Source: Microbacterium arborescens
GTDB lineage: Bacteria > Actinomycetota > Actinomycetes > Actinomycetales > Microbacteriaceae
Assembly (NCBI GenBank): GCA_003339645.1
Contig: QNUV01000041.1
Location: forward strand, 806,001 to 870,000
DNA: 64,000 nt
Direction: 5' to 3'
The translations under genes and the position numbers were made by a program. The notes beneath the pieces were generated by a model. That model had not been told where the DNA came from. It saw only the letters and a list, made by a program, of their open reading frames with translations, and made no database searches. Within the stretch, counting starts at the first letter, position 1. Each line of letters starts with the position of its first letter. Below are positions 15,136 to 22,781 of the stretch, in pieces.

Positions 15136-17606
15136 GCGACTCCAGTCCCGCCGAGCGCTTCCTGGCGGCGCAGTCTGCGCGGGCGCATCCGCTGACCACC
15201 GCCTTCGCGGGCATGCAGCGCTTCGACCTCGACCCCTTCCAGGTCGCCGGATGCCACGCCCTCGAGGACGGCAGGAGCGTGCTCGTCGCCGCCCCGACGG
15301 GCGCCGGCAAGACGATCGTGGGCGAGTTCGCCATGCACCTCGCGATGCTCGAGCCCGGCACCAAGGCGTTCTACACGACCCCTATGAAGGCTCTGTCGAA
15401 CCAGAAGTTCCGCGAGCTGGTGGACGTCTACGGTGAGGACGAGGTCGGCCTCCTCACCGGCGACACCAACATCAACGGCAGCGCTCGCATCGTGGTCATG
15501 ACCACGGAGGTGCTCCGGAACATGCTCTACGCCGACTCGCCGGCCCTGCGCGGCCTCCGTTACGTCGTCATGGACGAGGTCCACTATCTCGCCGATCGCT
15601 TCCGCGGGGCCGTGTGGGAGGAGGTCATCATCCACCTCCACCCGTCGGTACGGATGGTGGCGCTCTCGGCGACCGTCTCCAACGCCGAGGAGTTCGGCGA
15701 TTGGCTCGACACCGTTCGAGGCGACACCGCGGTCGTGGTCTCCGAGATCCGGCCCGTTCCTCTCGAACAGCACGTCCTGGTGCGCGGCGACCTCCTTCCG
15801 CTCTTCGATGATCGCGCCGGCGTCGCGACGGCGCAGGTCAACCGGGAGCTGACGCGGCTGCGTTCGCCCCAGGGCCAGCGTTACGAGAACAACCGCCGCG
15901 CGCACGCTCACCGCAGCGGAGGAGGCCGCGAAGCGCATCGCAAGCACCGCGGGGGCACCGCGCCGGCTCGCCCGTCGGCGCTGCAGCGCCTCGAGCGCAT
16001 CGATCGTCCCGCTGTCGTCGAGCTTCTCGGCCGGTCGAACCTGCTTCCGGCGATCTTCTTCATCTTCAGCCGCGCCGGTTGCGACGGTGCCGTGCAGCAG
16101 GTGCGCCGGTCGGGCCTGCGACTCACGACGGCCGAGGAACGCGACGAGATCCGGGCGATCGTCGACCGGCGCACCCGCGCGCTCGCTCAGGAGGATCTCG
16201 CCGTCCTGGGCTTCTGGGAATGGCGCGACAACCTCGAGCGCGGCGTAGCGGCCCACCACGCCGGTCTGCTTCCGGCGTTCAAGGAGGTCGTCGAGGAGCT
16301 CTTCCAGCGCAAGCTGGTGAAGGCCGTCTTCGCGACGGAGACGCTGGCACTGGGCATCAACATGCCTGCCCGCACCGTCGTCCTCGAGAAGCTCGAGAAG
16401 TTCAACGGGGAAGCGCGCGTGGCGATCACCTCGGGCGAGTACACCCAGCTGACCGGACGCGCCGGCCGGCGGGGCATCGACGTCGAGGGGCACGCGGTCA
16501 TCCAGTGGAGCGATGGGCTCGACCCGCAGGCGGTCGCCGCGCTGGCATCGCGTCGCACATATCCGCTGAATTCGAGCTTCCGCCCCACCTACAACATGGC
16601 CGTCAATCTCATCGATCGCTTCGGTCGCGACCGGGCGCGGGAGATCCTCGAGTCGTCGTTCGCCCAGTTCCAGGCCGACCGATCGGTCGTCGGGCTTGCG
16701 CGCCAGGTCAAGGAGAAGGAACAGACGCTCGACGGCTACGCCCGCTCCATGACGTGTGATCGGGGGGACTTCGCGGAGTACTCCGGCATCCGTCGGGAGC
16801 TCAGCGACCTCGAAAAGCTCAACCGCAACGACCGCACCGCGCCGGCCCGCATCCGACAGCGTCGTCAGGACGAGCTGGCGGGCCTGCGTAAGCGGATGCA
16901 GCGGCATCCCTGCCACGACTGCCCGGATCGGGAGCACCACGCCCGGTGGGCGGAACGCTACTGGCGGCTGCGCCGTGACGTGCAGAAGCTGCGGCAGCAG
17001 ATCGACACCCGGACCGGCACGGTCGCGCGCGTTTTCGACCGGGTGGTCGACGTCCTGACGGCGCTCGATTACGTCACCGTCGGGGCCGATGGCACCACCG
17101 TCCTGACGTCGGCGGGTTCGACGATGCGTCGGATCTACGGTGAACGCGACCTCCTGGTGGCCGAGGCACTCCGACGCGGTCTGTGGCGCGACCTCGATCC
17201 GGCCGGTCTGGCGGCCCTCGCGTGCAGTCTCGTGTACGAGCCGCGCCGCGAGGGCGACGGTCCCGGCGAGTACGGGCTTCCGCGAGGCGCCTTCCGAACA
17301 GCACTGGCCGAAACGCAGGAGCTGTGGGCCGTCCTCGACGACCTCGAACAGGACCACCGCCTGCCCGGCACCGAACCGGTGGCGACGGGCCTCGCGAAAG
17401 CCATGCATTCGTGGGCACGCGGCGTGATGCTCGACCGCGTCCTGCTCGAGGCCGACATGGCCGCGGGCGACTTCGTGCGCTGGGCGAAGCAGACGATCGA
17501 TCTCCTGGATCAGCTCTCCCTCGTCGCCGACCCCGACGTGGCACGGACGGCGCGTGCGGCGCTGGATGCCGTCCGCCGCGGCATCGTGGCCTACTCCGCC
17601 GTTTAG
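15132..17606 (+). CDS. helY: Ski2/Mtr4-like DEAD/DEAH-box RNA helicase HelY
   Basis: The product is 824 aa. Motif I APTGAGKT has Lys60, DEVH is at 148-151, SAT is in ALSATVSNAEE, and motif VI is QLTGRAGRRG. A C-terminal Ski2-type helical region (DSHCT-like, about 600-824) completes the fold. A basic, Gly/Arg/His-rich linker of about 30 residues near 255-285 varies in this family. CHDCPDREHH near 595 could bind a metal (inference). It is thought to unwind structured RNA. GTG 15132 overlaps the tatC stop. The lnt promoter overlaps its stop codon. Confidence 0.93.
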   Translation: MSDSSPAERFLAAQSARAHPLTTAFAGMQRFDLDPFQVAGCHALEDGRSVLVAAPTGAGKTIVGEFAMHLAMLEPGTKAFYTTPMKALSNQKFRELVDVYGEDEVGLLTGDTNINGSARIVVMTTEVLRNMLYADSPALRGLRYVVMDEVHYLADRFRGAVWEEVIIHLHPSVRMVALSATVSNAEEFGDWLDTVRGDTAVVVSEIRPVPLEQHVLVRGDLLPLFDDRAGVATAQVNRELTRLRSPQGQRYENNRRAHAHRSGGGREAHRKHRGGTAPARPSALQRLERIDRPAVVELLGRSNLLPAIFFIFSRAGCDGAVQQVRRSGLRLTTAEERDEIRAIVDRRTRALAQEDLAVLGFWEWRDNLERGVAAHHAGLLPAFKEVVEELFQRKLVKAVFATETLALGINMPARTVVLEKLEKFNGEARVAITSGEYTQLTGRAGRRGIDVEGHAVIQWSDGLDPQAVAALASRRTYPLNSSFRPTYNMAVNLIDRFGRDRAREILESSFAQFQADRSVVGLARQVKEKEQTLDGYARSMTCDRGDFAEYSGIRRELSDLEKLNRNDRTAPARIRQRRQDELAGLRKRMQRHPCHDCPDREHHARWAERYWRLRRDVQKLRQQIDTRTGTVARVFDRVVDVLTALDYVTVGADGTTVLTSAGSTMRRIYGERDLLVAEALRRGLWRDLDPAGLAALACSLVYEPRREGDGPGEYGLPRGAFRTALAETQELWAVLDDLEQDHRLPGTEPVATGLAKAMHSWARGVMLDRVLLEADMAAGDFVRWAKQTIDLLDQLSLVADPDVARTARAALDAVRRGIVAYSAV

Positions 17607-17609
17607 GCT
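17604..17609 (+). promoter_or_regulatory. -10 element (TAGGCT), leaderless start of lnt
   Basis: TAGGCT begins with the TAG stop codon of helY, then 7 bases, then GTG 17617. Confidence 0.55.
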
Positions 17610-17616
17610 CGAACAC

Positions 17617-19176
17617 GTGCCCGACTCGTCTCCGGCCGCCGCGCGGCCTCTGATACCGCTGTGGCTGGCACTGATCGGCGCCATCGTCGGCGGTGCGGTC
17701 CTGGACGCCGCGTTCCCCGACATCGGGTGGTGGCCGCTGGCGTTCGTCGGTGTCGCGTTCGCCCTCGTCGGTCTGATCGGGCGCTCGTCGTGGGGCGCAC
17801 TCGCGGTCGGGGCCGTCTTCGGGGCGTCCTTCTACTTCATCCACATCTCGTGGATCACCCGTTATCTCGGACCCATCCCGTGGTTCGGACTCGCCGGCAT
17901 CGAGACGCTCTTCTTCGCGGTCGGCTCGATCCCCATCGCCCTGGCGTACCGCTGGGTCCCGCGTCTGCTGCCCGGCATGGCAGGGCGACTGGTCGCCCTC
18001 CCCGCCCTCGTGGCGGGGCTGTGGACGGCTCGCGAGCTCTTCATGGGGTCGTGGCCCTACACCGGCTTCCCCTGGGGCCGGATCGGGATGAGCCAGTCCG
18101 AGAGCCCGCTCGCCCACATCGCGTCCTGGACGGGGGTGGCAGGCCTGACGTTCCTCATGGTCTTCGTCACGTCCGCCGGCATCGAGTGGCTCCGGCTCGG
18201 CAGGCTGCGCGACATCCGGACGGCAGTCCCCGCCGCCGTCGTCGCGGTCGTTCTCGTCGCCGTGCCCGCCTTCCCGACCACGGATGCCGGGACCTACCGC
18301 ATCGGTTCGGTCCAGGGCGACGGTCCGGCCGGATACTTCGACTCCCGCGAGGCGTACGGCGTTCTGCGGTCGCAGCTGGAGGCCACGCAGCCCATCATCG
18401 ACGAACCCATGGATCTGCTCGTCTGGCCCGAGGGCGGGATCGACGCGGACCCGCTGTCGAACGCGTCCGTCGCCGACACGCTCGATCGGCTGTCAGAGCG
18501 CATCGGGGCGCCGTTGCTGGTCAACGCCGCGACGGAGCGCGGCGACGACATCTACAACACCCCCATGCTCTGGCGGGCCGGCGCCGATAATCCCGTCGCG
18601 ATCCACGACAAATCACGGCCCGTACCCATGGGGGAGTACGTCCCCGACCGGTGGTTCTTCGAGCTGATCGTTCCCGACCTCATCGGTCTCATCCAGCGCG
18701 AGTACACGCCGGGCACGAATCCTCCGTTCATGGATGTCTCGGGAGTCGGGGTGGGACTCGCGATCTGCTTCGACGTGCTCTACGACGACGTCATCTGGTC
18801 GGGCGCGCGTGACGGGGCCCAGGTCTACGTATTCCAGACGAACAACGCCGATTTCCGGGACACCGATGAGAACCTCCAGCAGCTCGCCTTCGCACGCATG
18901 CGCGCGATCGAGACCGGCCGGGCGGTCGTGAACATCTCCACGGTCGGCACGAGCCAGGTCATCGCGCCCGATGGCACGGAGATCGACGGCCTACCGGCGG
19001 CGGAAGCCGGTGCGATGATCACCGACGTGCCCCTGCGCACGGGCTTGACGCCCGCCGTGATCATCGGCGGAGCGGTGCAGGTCGTGCTCGGGTGGGGGAG
19101 CATCCTGGCGCTCGTCGTCTGCGGCGTCGCCGTCGCGATCGCGAGGCGGCGCTCGACCGGCGCGTCCCGGACATGA
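17617..19176 (+). CDS. lnt: Apolipoprotein N-acyltransferase
   Basis: The product is 519 aa. Six or seven membrane helices fill about residues 12-220, followed by a periplasm-side nitrilase domain with the Glu-Lys-Cys triad: Glu in LLVWPEGG, Lys in HDKSRPVPMGEY, Cys in LAICFDVLYDD. One C-terminal helix closes the protein (VIIGGAVQVVLGWGSILALVV). It transfers a third acyl chain to the lipid-modified cysteine of lipoproteins, after Lgt and LspA. GTG 17617 follows the -10 by 7 bases. In many actinobacteria a polyprenol-phosphate mannosyltransferase gene follows; here a shared terminator and rbpA follow at once. Confidence 0.95.
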   Translation: MPDSSPAAARPLIPLWLALIGAIVGGAVLDAAFPDIGWWPLAFVGVAFALVGLIGRSSWGALAVGAVFGASFYFIHISWITRYLGPIPWFGLAGIETLFFAVGSIPIALAYRWVPRLLPGMAGRLVALPALVAGLWTARELFMGSWPYTGFPWGRIGMSQSESPLAHIASWTGVAGLTFLMVFVTSAGIEWLRLGRLRDIRTAVPAAVVAVVLVAVPAFPTTDAGTYRIGSVQGDGPAGYFDSREAYGVLRSQLEATQPIIDEPMDLLVWPEGGIDADPLSNASVADTLDRLSERIGAPLLVNAATERGDDIYNTPMLWRAGADNPVAIHDKSRPVPMGEYVPDRWFFELIVPDLIGLIQREYTPGTNPPFMDVSGVGVGLAICFDVLYDDVIWSGARDGAQVYVFQTNNADFRDTDENLQQLAFARMRAIETGRAVVNISTVGTSQVIAPDGTEIDGLPAAEAGAMITDVPLRTGLTPAVIIGGAVQVVLGWGSILALVVCGVAVAIARRRSTGASRT

Positions 19177-19210
19177 GAATGCCGTCGGCCCCGAGGGGAC
19201 GACGGCATTC
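19177..19210. terminator. Bidirectional terminator between lnt and rbpA
   Basis: GAATGCCGTCG (19177-19187) pairs perfectly with CGACGGCATTC (19200-19210) over 11 bp and starts at the base after the lnt stop. It serves both convergent genes. Confidence 0.8.
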
Positions 19211-19226
19211 GCTCAGAGCTGGAGGC

Positions 19227-19589
19227 TCAGGCGCTCAGACGGGAGCCGCGGCGCTCGCGGAGCATGGCCAGACGCTCCTCGAGCAGCTCCTCGAGCTCGG
19301 GGATCGTGCGGCGTTCGAGCAGCATGTCCCAGTGCGTGCGGGCGGCCTTGTCGCCCGAGTGATCGACCTCGACGACGCCCTCGCCCACGCGCAGGAGAGC
19401 CTCGGCGCCGCACGCGCGGCACTCCCAGGTCTCGGGCGCTTCCGCGTCAGCGGCGAACGTCATGACGGTCTCGTGCTCACAGCGCGAACACACATACGTG
19501 TGGTTGACCCGGTCGTGAAAGACGACGCCCTCTTCGCTCTGTAGGCTCGAGGCGCCGAGTCGGATGCCGCGCAAGCTGCGGTCTGCCAT
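19227..19589 (-). CDS. rbpA: RNA polymerase-binding protein RbpA
   Basis: The product is 120 aa. It is an actinobacteria-specific partner of RNA polymerase. It has an N-terminal tail with MADRSLRGIRLG, a zinc core with Cys34/Cys37 (CSRC) and Cys57/Cys60 (CRAC), a basic linker, and the sigma-interaction domain THWDMLLERRTIPELEELLEERL. It binds the principal sigma factor and stabilises open promoter complexes. ATG 19589 has GAGAGG upstream; the longer open frame to 19643 adds residues not found in the family. The 110 bases upstream, to the GDPD gene, hold its promoter but no clear element. Confidence 0.97.
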   Translation of the reverse strand: MADRSLRGIRLGASSLQSEEGVVFHDRVNHTYVCSRCEHETVMTFAADAEAPETWECRACGAEALLRVGEGVVEVDHSGDKAARTHWDMLLERRTIPELEELLEERLAMLRERRGSRLSA

Positions 19590-19699
19590 TGTGTGGTCCT
19601 CTCGTCGGCTATCAGTTGTAACGTGCGCAGCTGTGTGCATCATCCGAACAACGGTTCGTCATCGGGGTTTCACAGCCGATGTTCAGCGTGTCGGGGTAT

Positions 19700-20470
19700 T
19701 CAGCGCTCTCCCGCCGCGACGGTCATGGCGCGGTCGGCTCGGTCCGTGACGATGCCGTCGACGCCGGCCGCCAGCAGGCGTCTCATGCCGTCCGCATCGT
19801 TGACCGTCCAGACGTGCATCTCGACACCCGCACGGTGGACCGCGCGGATCATTCGGGGGGAGACGATGCGGACAAGACCCCGGCGCTCGGGAACCTGTAC
19901 CGCGTCGATGCCGCGCAGCGCACGACTCATCAACCATGGCACACCTGACGCGACGGCGGCGACGAGCGCCGCGATCCGGATCGTTCCCGCGGATGTCGCC
20001 GGTCGTCCGCCGGCGGCGCGAGCGGCTCGGAGCGCACGTTCGCGCGTTCGATCCGAGAAGCTCGTGAGGAGAACCCGATCCGCGTACGGAGCCACCAGCT
20101 GGCCGACCCTCTCCGCCGCCGCGTCGGCCTTCACATCGAGGTTGAACAGCAGCGAGGGGAAGGCGTCGAGCGCCTGAGCGAGCGTCACCAGCCCCCCGCG
20201 GTCGGCCATGAGCGCCTCCAGCTCTCGGTCGCCGACATCAGCGATGGGACGGGGGTCGCCCGTCACTCGCGAGAGGTCGGCGTCGTGGAAGAGGATCACC
20301 GTGCCGTCGGCGCTCAGGTGGCAGTCCGACTCGACGTAGCGCACGCCGAGGGCGTGGGCGGCCGCGAACGCGGCGAAGGTGTTCTCGACGATGCCTTCGG
20401 AGTCGGGCGGCACGAACCCGCGGTGCGCCAGGATCCTCGGGCGCTCCGATGCGAAGTAGGGGTGCGTCAC
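19700..20470 (-). CDS. Glycerophosphodiester phosphodiesterase
   Basis: The product is 256 aa with no signal peptide, so it is cytoplasmic. Catalytic residues match GDPD enzymes: His16-Arg17 in LAHRG, EN-T at 29-31, Glu47 and Asp49 in YVESDCHLS, and His62 in FHDADL; the fold is a TIM barrel. It hydrolyses glycerophosphodiesters to glycerol 3-phosphate and an alcohol. GTG 20470 overlaps the stop of the SPFH gene (GTGA), so it is the third, translationally coupled member of an NfeD-SPFH-GDPD operon, which suggests a membrane-lipid context. Confidence 0.94.
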   Translation of the reverse strand: MTHPYFASERPRILAHRGFVPPDSEGIVENTFAAFAAAHALGVRYVESDCHLSADGTVILFHDADLSRVTGDPRPIADVGDRELEALMADRGGLVTLAQALDAFPSLLFNLDVKADAAAERVGQLVAPYADRVLLTSFSDRTRERALRAARAAGGRPATSAGTIRIAALVAAVASGVPWLMSRALRGIDAVQVPERRGLVRIVSPRMIRAVHRAGVEMHVWTVNDADGMRRLLAAGVDGIVTDRADRAMTVAAGER

Positions 20471-21414
20471 GGTGCGGGTGGCGCCGACCGCTCCGCCGAC
20501 GCGGTCGGGTGGTCGTCGCGGCGACCCGCGAACCCGGCGCTCATGCTCTTGAGCGCCTCGGTGAACTCACTCGGAATGATCCACAGCTTGCTCGACGCGC
20601 TGTCGCTGATCTTCGGCAGCGTCTGCAGGTACTGATACGCCAGGAGCTTCTCATCGGGATTGCCCTCGTGGATCGCCTGGAACACCGACTGGATCGCCGC
20701 GGACTCGCCCTCGGCGCGCAGGATCTGGGCCTGCTTGTCGCCCTCCGCTTTGAGGATCTCCGCCTGACGACGGCCCTCCGCCTCGAGGATCTGCGACTGC
20801 TTGGACCCTTCGGCCGTGAGGATCGCGGCACGACGGTCGCGCTCGGCGCGCATCTGCTTCTCCATCGAGTCCTGGATCGAGGTGGGCGGATCGATCGCCT
20901 TGAGCTCCACGCGCGATACTCGGATGCCCCACTTTCCCGTCGCCTCGTCGAGCACGATGCGCAGCTGCCCGTTGATGTTGTCGCGACTGGTGAGGGCTTC
21001 CTCGAGGTTCAGACCGCCGACGACGTTGCGCAGCGTCGTGGTCGTCAGCTGCTCGACGGCGCCCAGGTAGTTGTTGATCTCGTAGGTGGCGGCACGGGCG
21101 TCGGTCACCTGGAAGTACACGACGGTGTCGATCGAGACGACGAGGTTGTCTTCGGTGATGACCGGCTGCGGCGGGAACGACACGACCTGCTCACGCATGT
21201 CGACGAGAGGCAGGACCCGGTCGATGAACGGCACCAGCAGGTTCAGCCCGGGCGAGAGGGTGCGCTGGTAGCGGCCGAGCCGTTCGACGACGCCCGCATA
21301 GGCCTGCGGGATGATCCGGATCGAGCGGAAAAGCACGACGATCACGAAGATCGCCAGGACGACGAGTAGGACGATCACGAAGATCTGCCCCACGAAAGCG
21401 CCGACGTCAACCAC
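20467..21414 (-). CDS. SPFH-domain membrane protein (stomatin/prohibitin family)
   Basis: The product is 315 aa. One N-terminal membrane helix (about 8-30) is followed by the SPFH domain (about 32-200, RIIPQAYAGVVERLGRYQRTLSPGLN). A charged coiled coil with repeated AEG units (AEGSKQSQ, AEGRRQAE, AEGDKQAQ, AEGESAA) spans about 200-250. The polar C-terminus is low complexity. SPFH proteins form large membrane rings or cages that organise lipids and proteins. The stop of the NfeD gene lies 8 bases inside its GTG start; NfeD partners are the rule for this family. Confidence 0.94.
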   Translation of the reverse strand: MVDVGAFVGQIFVIVLLVVLAIFVIVVLFRSIRIIPQAYAGVVERLGRYQRTLSPGLNLLVPFIDRVLPLVDMREQVVSFPPQPVITEDNLVVSIDTVVYFQVTDARAATYEINNYLGAVEQLTTTTLRNVVGGLNLEEALTSRDNINGQLRIVLDEATGKWGIRVSRVELKAIDPPTSIQDSMEKQMRAERDRRAAILTAEGSKQSQILEAEGRRQAEILKAEGDKQAQILRAEGESAAIQSVFQAIHEGNPDEKLLAYQYLQTLPKISDSASSKLWIIPSEFTEALKSMSAGFAGRRDDHPTASAERSAPPAP

Positions 21415-21892
21415 GGGTGTTCTCCTTCGGGTCGGGGGAGGGGATGCCGACCTCGACGGTCGCGCCGCGCACGGCGCGGACGACGAGGCGGGCGCCGACG
21501 GACACGTCTGCGCTGTCGTCGACGAGTCGAGCAGTCCACGTCTCGCCGTTGTCGAGCTTGACCGCGCCCGCCCCGTCGACGAACGGGACCAGGACGCGAG
21601 CGCCGAGGCCCGCGAGAGCGTCCACGTTGGTCGGTATGTGCTGACTGCTGCGATGCAGGGCGCGAAGGAGCAGCGGACGGATGGTGAACAGCAGCAGTGC
21701 CGACACGGCGGCCGCCGCGGCGACCTGCAGCCACCACGGAGCGGACAGGAGGTTCGTGCCCAGACCGCCGACGAGCGTGCCGCCGGCGAGCATCAGGAAC
21801 GTGAACTCGAGAGTGAGCAGTTCGACGATGACGAAGATCAGGGCCAGCACGAGCCACGCTATCCACAGGTATTGCGTGAGATCGGGCAACAT
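21407..21892 (-). CDS. NfeD-family membrane protein
   Basis: The product is 161 aa from ATG 21892, which has AAGGAG 7 bases upstream. Three or four membrane helices span about 8-85, followed by a C-terminal OB-fold domain (about 95-155, LAGLGARVLVPFVDGAGAVKLDNGETWTARL) typical of NfeD partners of SPFH proteins. An in-frame ATG at 21913, close to a TAGGTT element, may give a form 7 residues longer. First gene of the NfeD-SPFH-GDPD operon, divergent from the SDR gene. Confidence 0.92.
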   Translation of the reverse strand: MLPDLTQYLWIAWLVLALIFVIVELLTLEFTFLMLAGGTLVGGLGTNLLSAPWWLQVAAAAAVSALLLFTIRPLLLRALHRSSQHIPTNVDALAGLGARVLVPFVDGAGAVKLDNGETWTARLVDDSADVSVGARLVVRAVRGATVEVGIPSPDPKENTRG

Positions 21893-21953
21893 CGGCGCTC
21901 CTTCGTCCCTCATCCCGAACCTATCAGTCGGGGGTGCGATCCGGACCGGTTGA

Positions 21954-21959
21954 TAGGCT
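21954..21959 (+). promoter_or_regulatory. -10 element (TAGGCT) upstream of the SDR gene
   Basis: TAGGCT, then 6 bases, then GTG 21966, which is in frame with the SDR gene and 51 bases before its SD-led ATG 22017. A leaderless long form is therefore possible. Confidence 0.5.
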
Positions 21960-22016
21960 CGTGCGGTGCCGGCGGCCCGCCGTGCCGAGAGCCTTTCTTC
22001 CCCGCAGGAGCGTCAC

Positions 22017-22781
22017 ATGACTCAGCCCCTTCCCGCCGGAACCCTCACCGGTCGCACGGCACTGGTGACCGGATCGTCGCGTGGCATCGGCGCCGACACA
22101 GCGCGGTACCTCGCGCAGGCGGGGGCGAACGTCGTCATCAACTTCCGCAACAAGGCGCCCCGCGCCGAGAAGCTCGCGGCCGAGCTCCGCGACCTCGGCG
22201 TCGAGGTGCTCGTCGTCGGAGCCGATCTCACCGATCGCGCCTCGGTCGACGAGATGTTCGCCGCTGTGCGCGACACGTTCGGCCACCTCGATCTGCTCGT
22301 GCTGAACGCATCCGGCGGCATGGAGGGAGGCATGGCCGAGGACTACGCCCTCACCCTCAACCGCGACGCGCAGCTCGGCACCCTCGACGCGGCGCTGCCG
22401 TTGCTCGAGGACGGGTCGCGCGTGGTGTTCGTCACCAGTCACCAGGCTCACTTCATCCGCACGACCCAGACGATGCCCGAGTACGAGGCCGTCGCCCTGT
22501 CGAAGCGGGCCGGCGAGGACGCTCTGCGCGAGCGCATCGGCGAGCTCTCCGAGCGCGGCATCGGATTCGTCGTCGTGTCGGGAGACATGATCGAGGGCAC
22601 GATCACCGCGACCCTGCTCGAGCGCGCGAATCCGGGGGCGATCGCCACGCGGCGTGAGTCGGCCGGCAAGCTGTACAACGTGTCGGAGTTCGCCGCCGAG
22701 ATCGCCCTCGCCGCCGTCGAGCCGATCCCCTCCGACAACACCCGTCTCGTCGGGGACATCTCGTCCTTCGGCGGCGAGTGA
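22017..22781 (+). CDS. SDR-family oxidoreductase with atypical active site
   Basis: The product is 254 aa. The NAD(P) site is clear: TGSSRGIGADTARYLAQAG at residues 18-36 and NASGG near 100. The usual YxxxK pair is not: the stretch is EYEAVALSKRAGEDAL, so the lysine is kept but the position four before it is Val, and the nearest Tyr is seven before. VFVTSHQAHF supplies a possible Ser. Activity is thus uncertain. AGGAG is 6 bases before ATG 22017. A leaderless GTG at 21966 would add 17 residues. It is coupled to the S9 peptidase gene by a GTGA overlap. Confidence 0.88.
   Translation: MTQPLPAGTLTGRTALVTGSSRGIGADTARYLAQAGANVVINFRNKAPRAEKLAAELRDLGVEVLVVGADLTDRASVDEMFAAVRDTFGHLDLLVLNASGGMEGGMAEDYALTLNRDAQLGTLDAALPLLEDGSRVVFVTSHQAHFIRTTQTMPEYEAVALSKRAGEDALRERIGELSERGIGFVVVSGDMIEGTITATLLERANPGAIATRRESAGKLYNVSEFAAEIALAAVEPIPSDNTRLVGDISSFGGE

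Noticed and set aside
15880-15990. Possible frameshift in helY, since an alternative frame reads like a helix (TAAEEAAKRIAST)
   Set aside because: The main frame stays open, and the sequence resumes as LERIDRPAVVELL as expected. A basic Gly/Arg linker of varying length is normal at this place in the family.
15027-17723. 898-codon open frame opposite helY
   Set aside because: Antisense shadow with no recognisable domain; the plus strand encodes a complete helicase with all motifs.
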